Positions 9,154 to 17,621 of a DNA stretch of 45,236 nucleotides are shown here, piece after piece. The translations under genes and the position numbers were made by a program. The stretch is from assembly GCA_029260035.1 (NCBI GenBank), contig JAJDEA010000144.1:1-45236 (forward strand), given 5' to 3'. This DNA is from Phycisphaerae bacterium. Its GTDB lineage: Bacteria > Planctomycetota > Phycisphaerae > UBA1845. The notes under the pieces were generated by a model. It was not told the DNA's origin and ran no database searches. It saw only the letters and a program-made list of their open reading frames with translations. Every line of letters begins with the position of its first letter. Positions within the stretch are counted from its first letter, which is position 1.

Positions 9154-11151
9154 ATGTCAACAAGCTCAAGGCTGATGTGTAGGGCAAGCTCGCGTCTCGC
9201 CATCATGTGTTTTGTCGCCTATGGATGCCTGACTTGTGTCGCAGACACCGCGTCTGCGGATCCCGATGATTCGATTCGATTGCTTCGCAGTGAAACGATT
9301 GATGACCCATACCTGGCAGGTCCCGGCGCACCGCCCACGACATTTGTTCAGCGCGCTGGCGCAGTTGTGCATGGGCGCTTTCAAAGCGTGCAGGTCAACA
9401 TTGACGCACTGGGGAACAACATCCCGGGCGACGCAGCGAACGAACCTTCCATTGCTATTGATCCCACAAATCCAGACGTTATCGTCATCGGCTGGCGTCA
9501 GTTCGACAACGTCGCGTCAAACTTTCGCCAGGCGGGGTATGCCTACAGTCACGATAGAGGGCAGACGTGGACATATCCTGGAAAACTTCAGCCCGGCCAG
9601 TTTCGCAGCGACCCGGTCCTTGATGCGGACTCGCAAGGCAACATCTACTACTACAGCTTGAGCACCATTGTCTCAGCGGAATTCTTCAAGTCATCAGACG
9701 GCGGCGTAACGTGGGCAGGGCCAATTCCAGGACATGGAGGCGACAAAGCATGGATCGCAATCGACCGCACAGGCGGAATGGGTGATGGTCATGTTTATGC
9801 CACCTGGAATAGAACCTTCAGCTGCTGCCCTGGTAGTTTCACAAGATCTACCGACGGCGGCCTGACGTTCATGCAGCCTATCAGTGTTCCGCAGAATCCG
9901 TTTTGGGGAACCATGTCGGTCGGGCCGAACGGAGAGGTTTATGTGCCGGGCACGCCATTCAACGGCTTCGCTTTTCTAACGCGATCATCCAATGCTCAAA
10001 ATGCGTTCGCTACGCCAGTTTTCGAGCATTCGACGTTTGTCGATCTCGGGGGACTTACGGTATTCGCCACCGGCCCCAATCCGGCAGGCCTTCTCGGCCA
10101 AACCGGGGTCGCGACCGATCATTCGAACGGCCCGAGCAGAGGAAATGTCTATCTACTTTCCACCGTTTCGCCATTCATTAGCTTCGATCCAGCTGACATT
10201 ATGTTCGTACGAAGTTCAGACAATGGCGTCACATGGAGTGCTCCCGTTCGTATCAACGATGATCCCACCAACTTCGCCGCCTGGCAGTGGTTTGGCACGA
10301 TGTCCGTAGCTCCAAATGGCCGAATTGATGTCATTTGGAACGATACGCGAAACGCTGGCGGGGATTTTCGTCTTTCCGAGTTGTTCTACAGCTTTTCCCT
10401 CGATGAAGGCCAGACATGGTCGCCCAACATCACCCTCTCGCCTCAGTTCAACAGCCATGATGGATTCCCAGGTCAAAACAAACTCGGCGATTACTACGAC
10501 ATGATATCTGACGATAGCGGCGCGAGCCTGGCCTACTCAGCTACGTTTAACGGCGAACAGGATGTTTACTTCTTGCGAATAGGCTTCGACTGCGACGGCA
10601 ACGACGTAGCTGACGAGGACGAAATTGCAGGCGATCCCTCCATGGACTGCAATGACAATGCTGTATTGGACTCCTGCGAAATCACTGACCAAGTGGTGTC
10701 AGACTGCAACAGCAACTCAGTACCGGATGAGTGTGAGCTTGACTCTGACGGAGATACCATAATCGATGTGTGCGACAACTGCCCTCTTGATGGAAACTTA
10801 GATCAGGCGGACACAGACGGTGATGGAGCTGGCGATGTATGTGACCTCTGCCCGAACGACCCGTTAGACGATCGCGATGGCGACGGCGCCTGCGATTCCG
10901 ACGAGCAATGTCCAAATGATCCGAACAAGTTAAACCCGGGTGAGTGCGGTTGCGGCGTAACGGATACGGATTCGGATGGCGATACCGTAGCTGACTGCAA
11001 CGACCAATGTCCGAATGCGGACGACCTTGTCTTTGCACCAGAGTGCGTGGGAGCCATCCCAACTGTTTCGGAATGGGGCCTGGTGGTTCTAGCACTCCTG
11101 CTGTTAGTGATTTCAAAAGCGTTTTTCAGCCGACGAGTGCGGCCTATCTGA
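9154..11151 (+). CDS. Secreted sialidase-like beta-propeller protein with calcium repeats and IPTL-CTERM-like tail
   Basis: This 665-residue protein has a signal peptide and then a BNR/sialidase-type propeller with five Asp-box motifs (SHDRGQTW, SSDGGVTW, STDGGLTF, SSDNGVTW, SLDEGQTW). Residues about 475-630 are Asp/Cys-rich thrombospondin type 3-like calcium repeats. The end is IPTVSEWG, a hydrophobic helix and a basic tail (SRRVRPI), the layout of an IPTL-CTERM sorting signal, so the protein is probably handled by an exosortase-like system and kept at the cell surface. Asp boxes do not prove sialidase activity; catalytic Arg triads were not assigned. GAGGGGAA precedes the ATG. Confidence 0.8.
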   Translation: MSTSSRLMCRASSRLAIMCFVAYGCLTCVADTASADPDDSIRLLRSETIDDPYLAGPGAPPTTFVQRAGAVVHGRFQSVQVNIDALGNNIPGDAANEPSIAIDPTNPDVIVIGWRQFDNVASNFRQAGYAYSHDRGQTWTYPGKLQPGQFRSDPVLDADSQGNIYYYSLSTIVSAEFFKSSDGGVTWAGPIPGHGGDKAWIAIDRTGGMGDGHVYATWNRTFSCCPGSFTRSTDGGLTFMQPISVPQNPFWGTMSVGPNGEVYVPGTPFNGFAFLTRSSNAQNAFATPVFEHSTFVDLGGLTVFATGPNPAGLLGQTGVATDHSNGPSRGNVYLLSTVSPFISFDPADIMFVRSSDNGVTWSAPVRINDDPTNFAAWQWFGTMSVAPNGRIDVIWNDTRNAGGDFRLSELFYSFSLDEGQTWSPNITLSPQFNSHDGFPGQNKLGDYYDMISDDSGASLAYSATFNGEQDVYFLRIGFDCDGNDVADEDEIAGDPSMDCNDNAVLDSCEITDQVVSDCNSNSVPDECELDSDGDTIIDVCDNCPLDGNLDQADTDGDGAGDVCDLCPNDPLDDRDGDGACDSDEQCPNDPNKLNPGECGCGVTDTDSDGDTVADCNDQCPNADDLVFAPECVGAIPTVSEWGLVVLALLLLVISKAFFSRRVRPI

Positions 11152-11242
11152 CACTTTTGGATATCTCTTCTAGCGAATCACAAACGATGTACAACGTCTT
11201 ACTGGCGGTGTTTTTGCATTCGCGTCCAATATTGGGGTAGCA

Positions 11243-11335
11243 AGCAAACTCTATCCAATTGTAGCATCCGAAAGCACTATGCTTCCCTTGAATACCCGCG
11301 ATTCGCCGCTACACTTACCACCTCGAAGCTATGAA
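11243..11335 (+). repeat. Dispersed intergenic repeat, copy D
   Basis: Full copy: GCAAACTCTATCC, then TGTAGCATCCGAAAGCAC, a variable middle, GATTCGCCGCTAC at about 11300-11312, and the end GCTATGAA. GCTAT ends about 25 bases before the ATG at 11358. The middle (TGAATACC-CGCGATTCGCCGCTAC) is closest to copy E on the other strand at 16463-16548. Confidence 0.65.
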
Positions 11336-11357
11336 CCTTCTATCGGAGCGATAAATC

Positions 11358-11627
11358 ATGTCCGAAATCCCACCGTCATCACCGTCGGAATCACCAACGC
11401 CGGACGAGCTTCGCAAGGCTCTCAAGGCATTCAAAAAGCGTCTCAAGCTCGCCCGCCTCGATGCGGAATCGGGGCTCGGCCACGGGCCAACGTCGGGCGG
11501 CAAGTCATCGGGCATCGTAGCCGTCATGCCACCAAACCAATACCCCAAAGCTGTCTGGGATAAGCTGGTCGAACAGGGTAGGCTTGAATATGCGGGCCAA
11601 GGGCTTTACCAAATGGTCCCGCAATGA
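11358..11627 (+). CDS. Small conserved-looking protein, function unknown
   Basis: An 89-residue protein with an acidic, Ser/Pro-rich start, a basic helix (LRKALKAFKKRLKLARLD) and a glycine-rich turn (GHGPTSGGKSSGIVAVMPP), ending in AVWDKLVEQGRLEYAGQGLYQMV. I believe similar small proteins are widespread in planctomycetes, but I cannot name a function. The C-terminal part could be a small winged-helix-like or DNA-binding fold; this is a guess. It starts at ATG 11358 after a CGGAG sequence, directly downstream of repeat copy D. Confidence 0.65.
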   Translation: MSEIPPSSPSESPTPDELRKALKAFKKRLKLARLDAESGLGHGPTSGGKSSGIVAVMPPNQYPKAVWDKLVEQGRLEYAGQGLYQMVPQ

Positions 11628-11729
11628 TGGCACTGATTCCAACCGTATCCCCCCGTTGAACGCTATGCCAGTCTCGTCCGAAAGGATTTCGGAATAGATC
11701 TCTGCTCATACACTGAAAACAAAGTAGCT

Positions 11730-12521
11730 ATGAAACTAACCCGCGAAGTCCGTTGCTTTCCGTTTTCCAGTGCCTGTGCATCGCATGAAAACAACACATG
11801 GGCAGGGATTCCTGAGCGCGCTGGTCGCGAGCCATTTTGGATCATTCGCGTAACCATTCAAGGACCAATCGACAACACCACCGGCTACATCTGTGACATT
11901 AGACTCGTTGACAAAATGGTCCGAGATACCGTAGTCCCAACCCTTCAAGATTGTTTGACTCAGGACGACACAAGACAAGCAACCGTCGAGTGCGGACTAC
12001 AAAAGGCTTTGGGTGCAGCCAAGAAACTGAGTCCAACGGGTTGCACGGTAGACCGCCTGGAAATTGCCGTTTCGCCCTTTCTTACATACGCTATTCGTTC
12101 AGGAGATAGCAAGATGGTTCGTTTGACTCAATCGTTCGAGTTTTCAGCTGCTCATCGCCTTTACTGCGAAAAGCTCGACGAAGCAGAAAACCTTCGAGTC
12201 TTTGGCAAATGCAGCAACCCCCACGGCCATGGGCATAACTACGTCGTGGATGTTACTTTGGAGGGTCATGCTGATGACAGTTCTGGTACGATCGTCGATC
12301 TTCCGCTTTTCAACGGAATCGTTCACGAGCGCGTAATCCTCTACTTTGACCACAAAAACCTCAACGTGGAATGTGCCGAGTTTTCGGCCCTAAACCCCAG
12401 CGTAGAAAACATCGCGCGTGTTATCTGGCAACGTCTCGAAGGAGCCTTCGATCGATGCAGGGTCGCGAGCATTCGGGTTTGGGAAACACCCAAGACTTGC
12501 GCAGAATACACGGGCGAATAA
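11730..12521 (+). CDS. Duplicated 6-pyruvoyltetrahydropterin synthase/QueD-family protein with degenerate first half
   Basis: 263 residues containing two copies of the tetrahydropterin synthase fold. The second half (about 129-263) has the complete site: zinc ligands His142, His165 and His167 in SAAHRL and NPHGHGHNY, catalytic Cys161, DH at 207-208 (FDHKNLN) and Glu in VWETPKTCAEY. The first half keeps the fold pattern (VTIQGPIDNTTGYICDI) but lacks the His ligands, so it should be inactive or structural. The CxNPHGHGHNY form is more like 6-pyruvoyltetrahydropterin synthase than E. coli QueD; the pathway (pterin or queuosine precursor) is not settled. An internal start exists at 12114. Confidence 0.85.
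   Translation: MKLTREVRCFPFSSACASHENNTWAGIPERAGREPFWIIRVTIQGPIDNTTGYICDIRLVDKMVRDTVVPTLQDCLTQDDTRQATVECGLQKALGAAKKLSPTGCTVDRLEIAVSPFLTYAIRSGDSKMVRLTQSFEFSAAHRLYCEKLDEAENLRVFGKCSNPHGHGHNYVVDVTLEGHADDSSGTIVDLPLFNGIVHERVILYFDHKNLNVECAEFSALNPSVENIARVIWQRLEGAFDRCRVASIRVWETPKTCAEYTGE
12101..12116 (+). promoter_or_regulatory. Internal ribosome binding site and start within the duplicated synthase gene
   Basis: AGGAGA (12101-12106) stands seven bases before an in-frame ATG (12114) exactly at the boundary between the two halves. Translation from here would give a 135-residue free catalytic domain. The first start of the gene at 11730 has no comparable Shine-Dalgarno sequence. Confidence 0.55.
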
Positions 12522-12837
12522 TGATTCGCGTAGCACCGGGAAGCGAACGCTTCGCAACCTCAGAAAAAGCCCATTTCCAAAGGCCCCTTTCCACGGAGTA
12601 ATCTCCACGGATCTTCGGCTTTAGTCCCTAGGCTCTCAATCGGTAGTGCCGAATAACGCCAATAGACCACATCCACCGGGCCGATAATGCCAGCTGATTT
12701 GGCTGCCCAACCCTGTCAACATAAACGATATCGTAGCTTTGGGTGAAAGATCAGGGTTTCTTCGACTTCACCATCGAACGAGGGTCAAGCAGTTGCGTGA
12801 GCCATCTTCCGAGCGCCCGAAGAGCAACCACTCGCTC
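12522..12837. other. Spacer with short hairpin before the diguanylate cyclase
   Basis: About 316 bases. At 12540-12553 GAAGC-GAAC-GCTTC forms a small stable hairpin 19 bases after the synthase stop, without a T-tract. The cyclase frame is open from TTG 12739, so part of the stretch may be coding. No promoter or RNA gene is clear. Confidence 0.35.
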
Positions 12838-14127
12838 ATGTCGTCCTTTCTGAGGAAGACGTGCCAGGCCCACGTTCATTTGATAGCCGGATTCATCCTT
12901 TTGTTTTGCCTAGGCAGTCACCAACTCCTTCAGAGGCAAGCCGCAGCCGACGCCGTAGAAAGGGCCCAGATCTGCGCATCGGTACTGACACCGGACGCAC
13001 AAGGACAACTCGCTCCCGCCATTCTCCAGCTACTCGACCGTAACCCAGGCCTATTGGCGATCGGCGTTCAAGATGCGCTCGGCCAAATCGCCGTCGTCTA
13101 TCCGGAACAGGCGGATTATCGCGACACAGCCGTCGCCGCAACGAAAACATTTGGCTCGCCGCTTACTTCCAGCGTTGAGGTTTTCGGCATCTCACAAAAG
13201 GTATGCGCGATCAGCCTCCCTATAAACGGCAATGAACACCGCTCGGCCCAGCGAGTGGTCTTCGTGATGCGAATCGATGAGGGGGTACAAGCATGGGCGA
13301 TTGCAGTAACGCTCGTCGCACTGGTTGTGTTTGTATTGGTCGGCGCGACCGTAGCCTGGCAGTCTCGCTGGCTAACGCACCGAGTCAGCACTCCTCTAAC
13401 GAAGGCAATTCGCTATCGCTTCCGAGAAGGCAACGAAGCGGAAGCCGGCATCGAAAAACCCACAGACCTGCCGGACGAGGTGCAGTCAACGCTGGGAAAA
13501 ATTGGTAGGCTAAGCCAGGAACTAGCCATTGCGAATCGAAAAATTCGCCGGATCGAGCGATTGGCTGAAAACGACTTGCGCGACACAGAAGCTGGCTTCA
13601 ACCGCAAACTACGCCGAGCGAAAGACCAGGCCATCATCGACCCGCTGACGGGCCTGCATAACCGCCGATTCCTACAAGAAAACCTGGAGCCAATCTTCGC
13701 AGAGTGCGCAAGCCGGCAGAATGACCTGTCAATCGTCATGTTGGACGTAGACAATTTCAAGAACTTGAATGATACCTTAGGCCATCAAGCGGGCGATGAC
13801 CTGCTGGTGTTCATAGGCCAACTCTTGCGCAGCACGATTCGCCCGACAGATTGCGCGATTCGACTCGGCGGCGACGAATTCGTCCTCCTTCTTCCCGAAA
13901 CCGACGCAAGGCAGGCAGCCCATGTCGCAGAGAGAATCACAAAACTCTTCGCGCAACATGCTAAGGTGCTGCCTTCGATTGATACCCCACCTTCGCTCAG
14001 CGCAGGTGTCGGCTCACTCAAGACATTTGCCACCGATGAGGGTTCCAAGCTCCTTTCCCACACAGATAAGGAACTCTATCGCGCGAAAGCCAAGGGCAAA
14101 AACACCGTAGCGTGGGCGCATTCATAG
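12838..14127 (+). CDS. Membrane-bound diguanylate cyclase (GGDEF)
   Basis: This protein makes cyclic di-GMP from two GTP. From ATG 12838 it has 429 residues: an N-terminal transmembrane helix (LIAGFILLFCLGS), a periplasmic sensor-like region of about 130 residues, a second helix (AIAVTLVALVVFVLVGATVAW), a linker with a coiled-coil helix, and a GGDEF domain. The active-site GGDEF is intact at residues 344-348, and an inhibitory RxxD site (RPTD, 335-338) lies five residues before it, so product inhibition is expected. The frame is open from TTG 12739 (462 residues), but neither start has a strong ribosome binding site. The ligand is unknown. Confidence 0.85.
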   Translation: MSSFLRKTCQAHVHLIAGFILLFCLGSHQLLQRQAAADAVERAQICASVLTPDAQGQLAPAILQLLDRNPGLLAIGVQDALGQIAVVYPEQADYRDTAVAATKTFGSPLTSSVEVFGISQKVCAISLPINGNEHRSAQRVVFVMRIDEGVQAWAIAVTLVALVVFVLVGATVAWQSRWLTHRVSTPLTKAIRYRFREGNEAEAGIEKPTDLPDEVQSTLGKIGRLSQELAIANRKIRRIERLAENDLRDTEAGFNRKLRRAKDQAIIDPLTGLHNRRFLQENLEPIFAECASRQNDLSIVMLDVDNFKNLNDTLGHQAGDDLLVFIGQLLRSTIRPTDCAIRLGGDEFVLLLPETDARQAAHVAERITKLFAQHAKVLPSIDTPPSLSAGVGSLKTFATDEGSKLLSHTDKELYRAKAKGKNTVAWAHS

Positions 14128-14292
14128 CTACTCGGAAAACAACTGCTCGCTAATATATCTCAAACTTTACCTCCTCCTGCTGCTGAACGAGAAATTGAAC
14201 AATCTTTGCTACGGTGATATGCTCCTGATCGTTGAACATACCATTTGACAAGAAAAACCAAGCGATTTCGTGTTTTGGCGCACGAACGCTGC

Positions 14293-15042
14293 ATGGCTTT
14301 TTGTGTCGGGAGCGACCCGTTGCATACACGACCTTCACGATCCCCTCTTTCGATAAGCGTTTTTTTCCCTTGCCATAACGAAGAGGGCAACGTCGAGAAC
14401 ACAACACTTCTAGCGCTGCGAACTTTTCGTCGCTGCGCAGATGATTTTGAGATCATCATCGTAAACGACGGGAGTCGTGATGCGACCGGCCAGATTGCCG
14501 ATCGCATGGCGAACGAACACCCTGAGGTGCGTGCGGTCCACAACGAGACAAATCTAGGCTACGGCGGAGCGCTCCAGAGAGGATTCCGGGAGGCAAGCAA
14601 GCCCTGGGTTTTCTATACAGACGGGGACGGGCAATTTGATTTCAACGACATCGAAAAACTCATTCCTATGCTCGAAGATTACGACATTGTCAGCGCTTAC
14701 CGCGTGGAGAGGAGTGACTCGTTTGTCAGAAGAACAAATGCCGCGGCGTGGACACTTTTCGTCAACGTTCTTCTGGGGCTTTGGCTTCGAGACATCGACT
14801 GTGCATTCAAGATTTATCCAAGATCGCTTTTTGACGAAATCAAAATGAAATCAACCGGGGCGCTGATCGATTCGGAAATTCTCGCACGTGCAAAACGCCT
14901 CGGGTATTCCGTTGGACAAGTCGGCGTGAGCCACCTTCCGCGACTGATGGGCGAGCAAAGCGGAGCGAACTTGAGAGTCATCGTCCGAGCTTTCAAGGAG
15001 CTATTTCTGTTGCGGAGCGACATCAAGAAAACCGGTACCTGA
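14293..15042 (+). CDS. Family 2 glycosyltransferase (dolichol/polyprenyl-phosphate sugar synthase-like)
   Basis: A GT2 (GT-A fold) enzyme of about 249 residues. It opens ISVFFPCHNEEGNV, has VNDGSRDAT for nucleotide binding, and TDGDGQFD as the metal-binding DxD region, then RTNAAAW and DIDCAFKIYPR, typical of polyprenyl-phosphate mannose/glucose synthases. There is no C-terminal membrane pair, so it probably works at the membrane surface. It likely moves a sugar from a nucleotide donor to a lipid carrier. The frame is open from TTG 14245; ATG 14293 is chosen but has no clear ribosome binding site. Confidence 0.8.
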   Translation: MAFCVGSDPLHTRPSRSPLSISVFFPCHNEEGNVENTTLLALRTFRRCADDFEIIIVNDGSRDATGQIADRMANEHPEVRAVHNETNLGYGGALQRGFREASKPWVFYTDGDGQFDFNDIEKLIPMLEDYDIVSAYRVERSDSFVRRTNAAAWTLFVNVLLGLWLRDIDCAFKIYPRSLFDEIKMKSTGALIDSEILARAKRLGYSVGQVGVSHLPRLMGEQSGANLRVIVRAFKELFLLRSDIKKTGT

Positions 15043-15060
15043 CGGCATCCTTCGACCTGT

Positions 15061-16200
15061 CTACGAATCCTCCGCCGCAGTCTTAGGAGCAACCGGCGGA
15101 GCCTGTTCGCCAGCTTCATCTTGCGGCTCACGTCGAACATCGTCCGGACTCATCACGATCGGTATCGCCGGGCTAAACCGATAGACCATGCCTTTACCCT
15201 CCGGGAACCGATCCTTGGATAGCTGTTGAATTCTACGCGAGCACCAATCCCGCTGCGATCGCTTGTCCGGTCCAACAAGGTGGTTCTGCCAGGATTTGAT
15301 TATTCCAAACTGCACAGCGGCGATCGCCCGAAGTGCCTTCTCGATATTCTTGTCACGGGCGAACCAGGTTTCACTACGCTCTTCCATTCGAGTAAGAATC
15401 GCGAGCGCAGAAGCGTACGCACCTTGTCGTGCCATAAGCCTGCACCGCAGCAACCGGGAATAAAATGCAAACGGGAGTTCCTTACGCTTCACGTCGGCGA
15501 GCGCAAGAGGCAAGGTCGACAACGCTACGCTAACATCCTTGTCGCGACTTCGCAAAAGCGCGTACCAGAAAGTAGCCGCAGCTACAACCTGCTCATCATC
15601 TTCCTCCAACAGAATCGCAAGCTTGGACGCAGCGCGACGAGCGGAGCTAACAGATTCGGGATTATTCTCACCGAGGAGAGCCTCTCGCATTGCGCCTGCA
15701 AACGTATCGACGATCGATAATCGCTTTTCGGAATGTAATAGCCAACCCTCCGAAGTCGAATCCTGGCCAGCCGCTTTTTCGCGGAGGGAAGTCGCTTTTT
15801 CGAGAAAATTATCCGCACGTTGAAAAGCGTCGCGGATCAGCCGATCTTCGTCGGCTGATTCATTATCAGAAAGACCCAAACCCAATCGAGCACATTGCGA
15901 CTCCATCTCTTTCGCAAGAATCAAGTTCGCCGCTGCCAAATATATGTCGCACTTCGTTGTGGTTGAATTTGTCTGTTCGACCTGATCGGCAAGTTCGTCG
16001 GCCTGCTTCGAGATCATTCGGGCATATTCTGTTTTGTCTTCGGGATCATTCTGCGGTACGACTATGATTTGCGGAAGTGATTCCGCTACGACAATCTTTC
16101 CGACAGCCGAGTCCTCCGAAGGCTCTTGCCCAACTACTTGCGAAGCGATTGTGGCTACCAGTACAAGCGTCCATATCCGGATCGCGTCGAAACATGCCAT
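15061..16200 (-). CDS. Secreted helical protein of unknown function, divergent from the vWA/ExbBD cluster
   Basis: A 379-residue minus-strand protein with an N-terminal signal peptide (IWTLVLVATIASQVVGQ) and an Ala/Glu-rich helical body that reads like TPR-type or coiled helices, ending in a Pro/Ala-rich tail (GEQAPPVAPKTAAEDS). I recognise no enzymatic motif. An earlier in-frame TTG lies six bases upstream of the chosen ATG. It is divergent from the vWA gene across a 419-base spacer carrying repeat copy E, which points towards this gene. The setting suggests a periplasmic partner of the vWA/ExbBD system, but that is inference. Confidence 0.6.
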   Translation of the reverse strand: MACFDAIRIWTLVLVATIASQVVGQEPSEDSAVGKIVVAESLPQIIVVPQNDPEDKTEYARMISKQADELADQVEQTNSTTTKCDIYLAAANLILAKEMESQCARLGLGLSDNESADEDRLIRDAFQRADNFLEKATSLREKAAGQDSTSEGWLLHSEKRLSIVDTFAGAMREALLGENNPESVSSARRAASKLAILLEEDDEQVVAAATFWYALLRSRDKDVSVALSTLPLALADVKRKELPFAFYSRLLRCRLMARQGAYASALAILTRMEERSETWFARDKNIEKALRAIAAVQFGIIKSWQNHLVGPDKRSQRDWCSRRIQQLSKDRFPEGKGMVYRFSPAIPIVMSPDDVRREPQDEAGEQAPPVAPKTAAEDS

Positions 16201-16619
16201 CCTCAAAACCCTTCCAACAAATCCCCAGCAATCTACGCAAGGTCGTCTACCCGTAGTGTCATGCGGACATCAAACAGCCGTTTACTTCAATAGACACCAT
16301 CACATTCGATGATGTGCATCCATAATAGTACACAAAGGGCCTATCGGGAACGCCTGAGCTTTCTCTCCCCCGTCCCCACAGGTATGTTTTCGTACGGAGA
16401 GCAAACCGTCCGTTGACCAACCTTGAAATCATGCCTACACTTTTGCCGTGGGTACACTGCAAATATAGCCCTGAACGATCAGGAGTAGCGGCGAATCGCT
16501 GGTATTCACTGGAAGAATCATCGCTTTCGGGTGCTACGTTTGATTTGGGCCAACTCAAGAACACATTCGGCTGGCCTTGCAGGCTCGCGATTCACACCGA
16601 ATGGTTTTGCGACTCTCGA
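16201..16619. other. Divergent intergenic region with repeat copy E
   Basis: This 419-base gap separates two divergent genes, so it must hold promoters for both directions. It contains a minus-strand copy of the dispersed repeat (16463-16548). The plus-strand frame of the vWA gene stays open back to 16413, but that part covers the repeat and has no ribosome binding site. A 101-residue minus frame (16259-16564) also overlaps the repeat and looks spurious. Confidence 0.5.
16463..16548 (-). repeat. Dispersed intergenic repeat, copy E
   Basis: Read on the minus strand: GTAGCACCCGAAAGCGATG, then GTGAATACCAGCGATTCGCCGCTAC (middle and second block), then TGATCGTTCA-GGGCTATAT. The CTCTATTC block at the left is not conserved. 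The middle aligns well with copy D and the end with copy F. Confidence 0.65.
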
Positions 16620-17600
16620 ATGGGAGCGTCTCAACCCGGGAGCAAACTAACCGTGCCTTCGGAATCAGCCTCAGAGCCAACCTTGTCGCAATCATCCGCA
16701 AAGAGCCGAAACACGCCTTCGATGTACCTCACAGGTAAGGTAGTGGTTGGTTCCTGGCTGGTGTCAATCGTCGTACACATTGCGGGATTGCTGGTCATGT
16801 TCGCGCTCGTGTTTCCACTTACGCGCGATACGAAACCCGATTTGCCGGTCACCCAGGCGGAAATCCTGGACAATGTAAAGTGGAGTACGTTTGTCCCATC
16901 CAATGCACCCAATCCACTAAAGCAGCCAACCCAGCCCGATCCACTACAAAAAACGTATGTGCCGAATGAGTTTACGCCGCTCTCGGAATTAGCGTCGAAC
17001 AAGAAACCCGATCTCTCCATTATCGGAATTGGCGCAGGTGGAGGAGACGCTGCGAAGTATGGCTTGTCCGCTGGAGGCCAACAAGGACCGCAGTTCTTCG
17101 GGCTTGGAGGCTCGGAACATGGAGCGAGGAAAATCGTTTACGTCGTGGACCGAAGCGGCTCCATGATTGACACATTCATTCACGTTGGCGTGGAACTCCG
17201 CAGGTCCATTTCCGCCCTTCGACGCAGCCAGAAGTTCCACGTCATATTCTTCAACTCCGGCGAGCCTTTGGAGAATCCGCCAAGAAAACTTGTAAGCGCA
17301 ATTGGCGCACAGAAAAAGCAATTTTTCAGCTTTCTGAAAGATGTATTCCCTGAAGGCAGTACGCACCCCGAGCGTGCCATGCGACGTGCGCTTTCCCTGG
17401 AACCCGACTTGATCTATTTTCTAACCGACGGCGAGTTTGATGCAGGGCTAATTCCCAAACTCGATCAGTGGAACAGCGGTCGAAGAGTCAAGATTTTTAC
17501 AATTGCATACTTTGACCCGGCTGGAGCAAGGCTTCTCAACCATATTGCGCAAGAGCATGGCGGCGAGTTTAAGTTCGTTAGCGAAAACGATCTTCCGTAA
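16620..17600 (+). CDS. Membrane-anchored vWA protein with TonB-like N-terminal helix
   Basis: About 326 residues. A short cytoplasmic start is followed by one transmembrane helix (about 41-66) containing SIVVH, i.e. Ser49-x3-His53, the S-x3-H pattern that TonB uses to couple to ExbB/ExbD. A Pro-rich spacer (about 88-125) and a Gly-rich segment lead to a C-terminal vWA domain (about 170-326). Its metal site is intact: DRSGSM (Asp177, Ser179, Ser181), Thr in EGSTHPE and Asp in FLTDGEFD. vWA domains usually bind protein ligands through a divalent cation. ExbB- and ExbD-like genes lie in the same operon. The start could also be ATG 16722. Confidence 0.8.
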   Translation: MGASQPGSKLTVPSESASEPTLSQSSAKSRNTPSMYLTGKVVVGSWLVSIVVHIAGLLVMFALVFPLTRDTKPDLPVTQAEILDNVKWSTFVPSNAPNPLKQPTQPDPLQKTYVPNEFTPLSELASNKKPDLSIIGIGAGGGDAAKYGLSAGGQQGPQFFGLGGSEHGARKIVYVVDRSGSMIDTFIHVGVELRRSISALRRSQKFHVIFFNSGEPLENPPRKLVSAIGAQKKQFFSFLKDVFPEGSTHPERAMRRALSLEPDLIYFLTDGEFDAGLIPKLDQWNSGRRVKIFTIAYFDPAGARLLNHIAQEHGGEFKFVSENDLP

Positions 17601-17621
17601 GAGAGCGGAGAGCAAAACCAA

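Noticed and set aside
16259..16564. 101-residue minus-strand frame in the divergent region
   Set aside because: It covers the repeat copy and has no start signal or motif.
16413..16619. 69-residue N-terminal extension of the vWA protein
   Set aside because: It starts at TTG without a ribosome binding site and runs through repeat copy E; the protein features begin after 16620.
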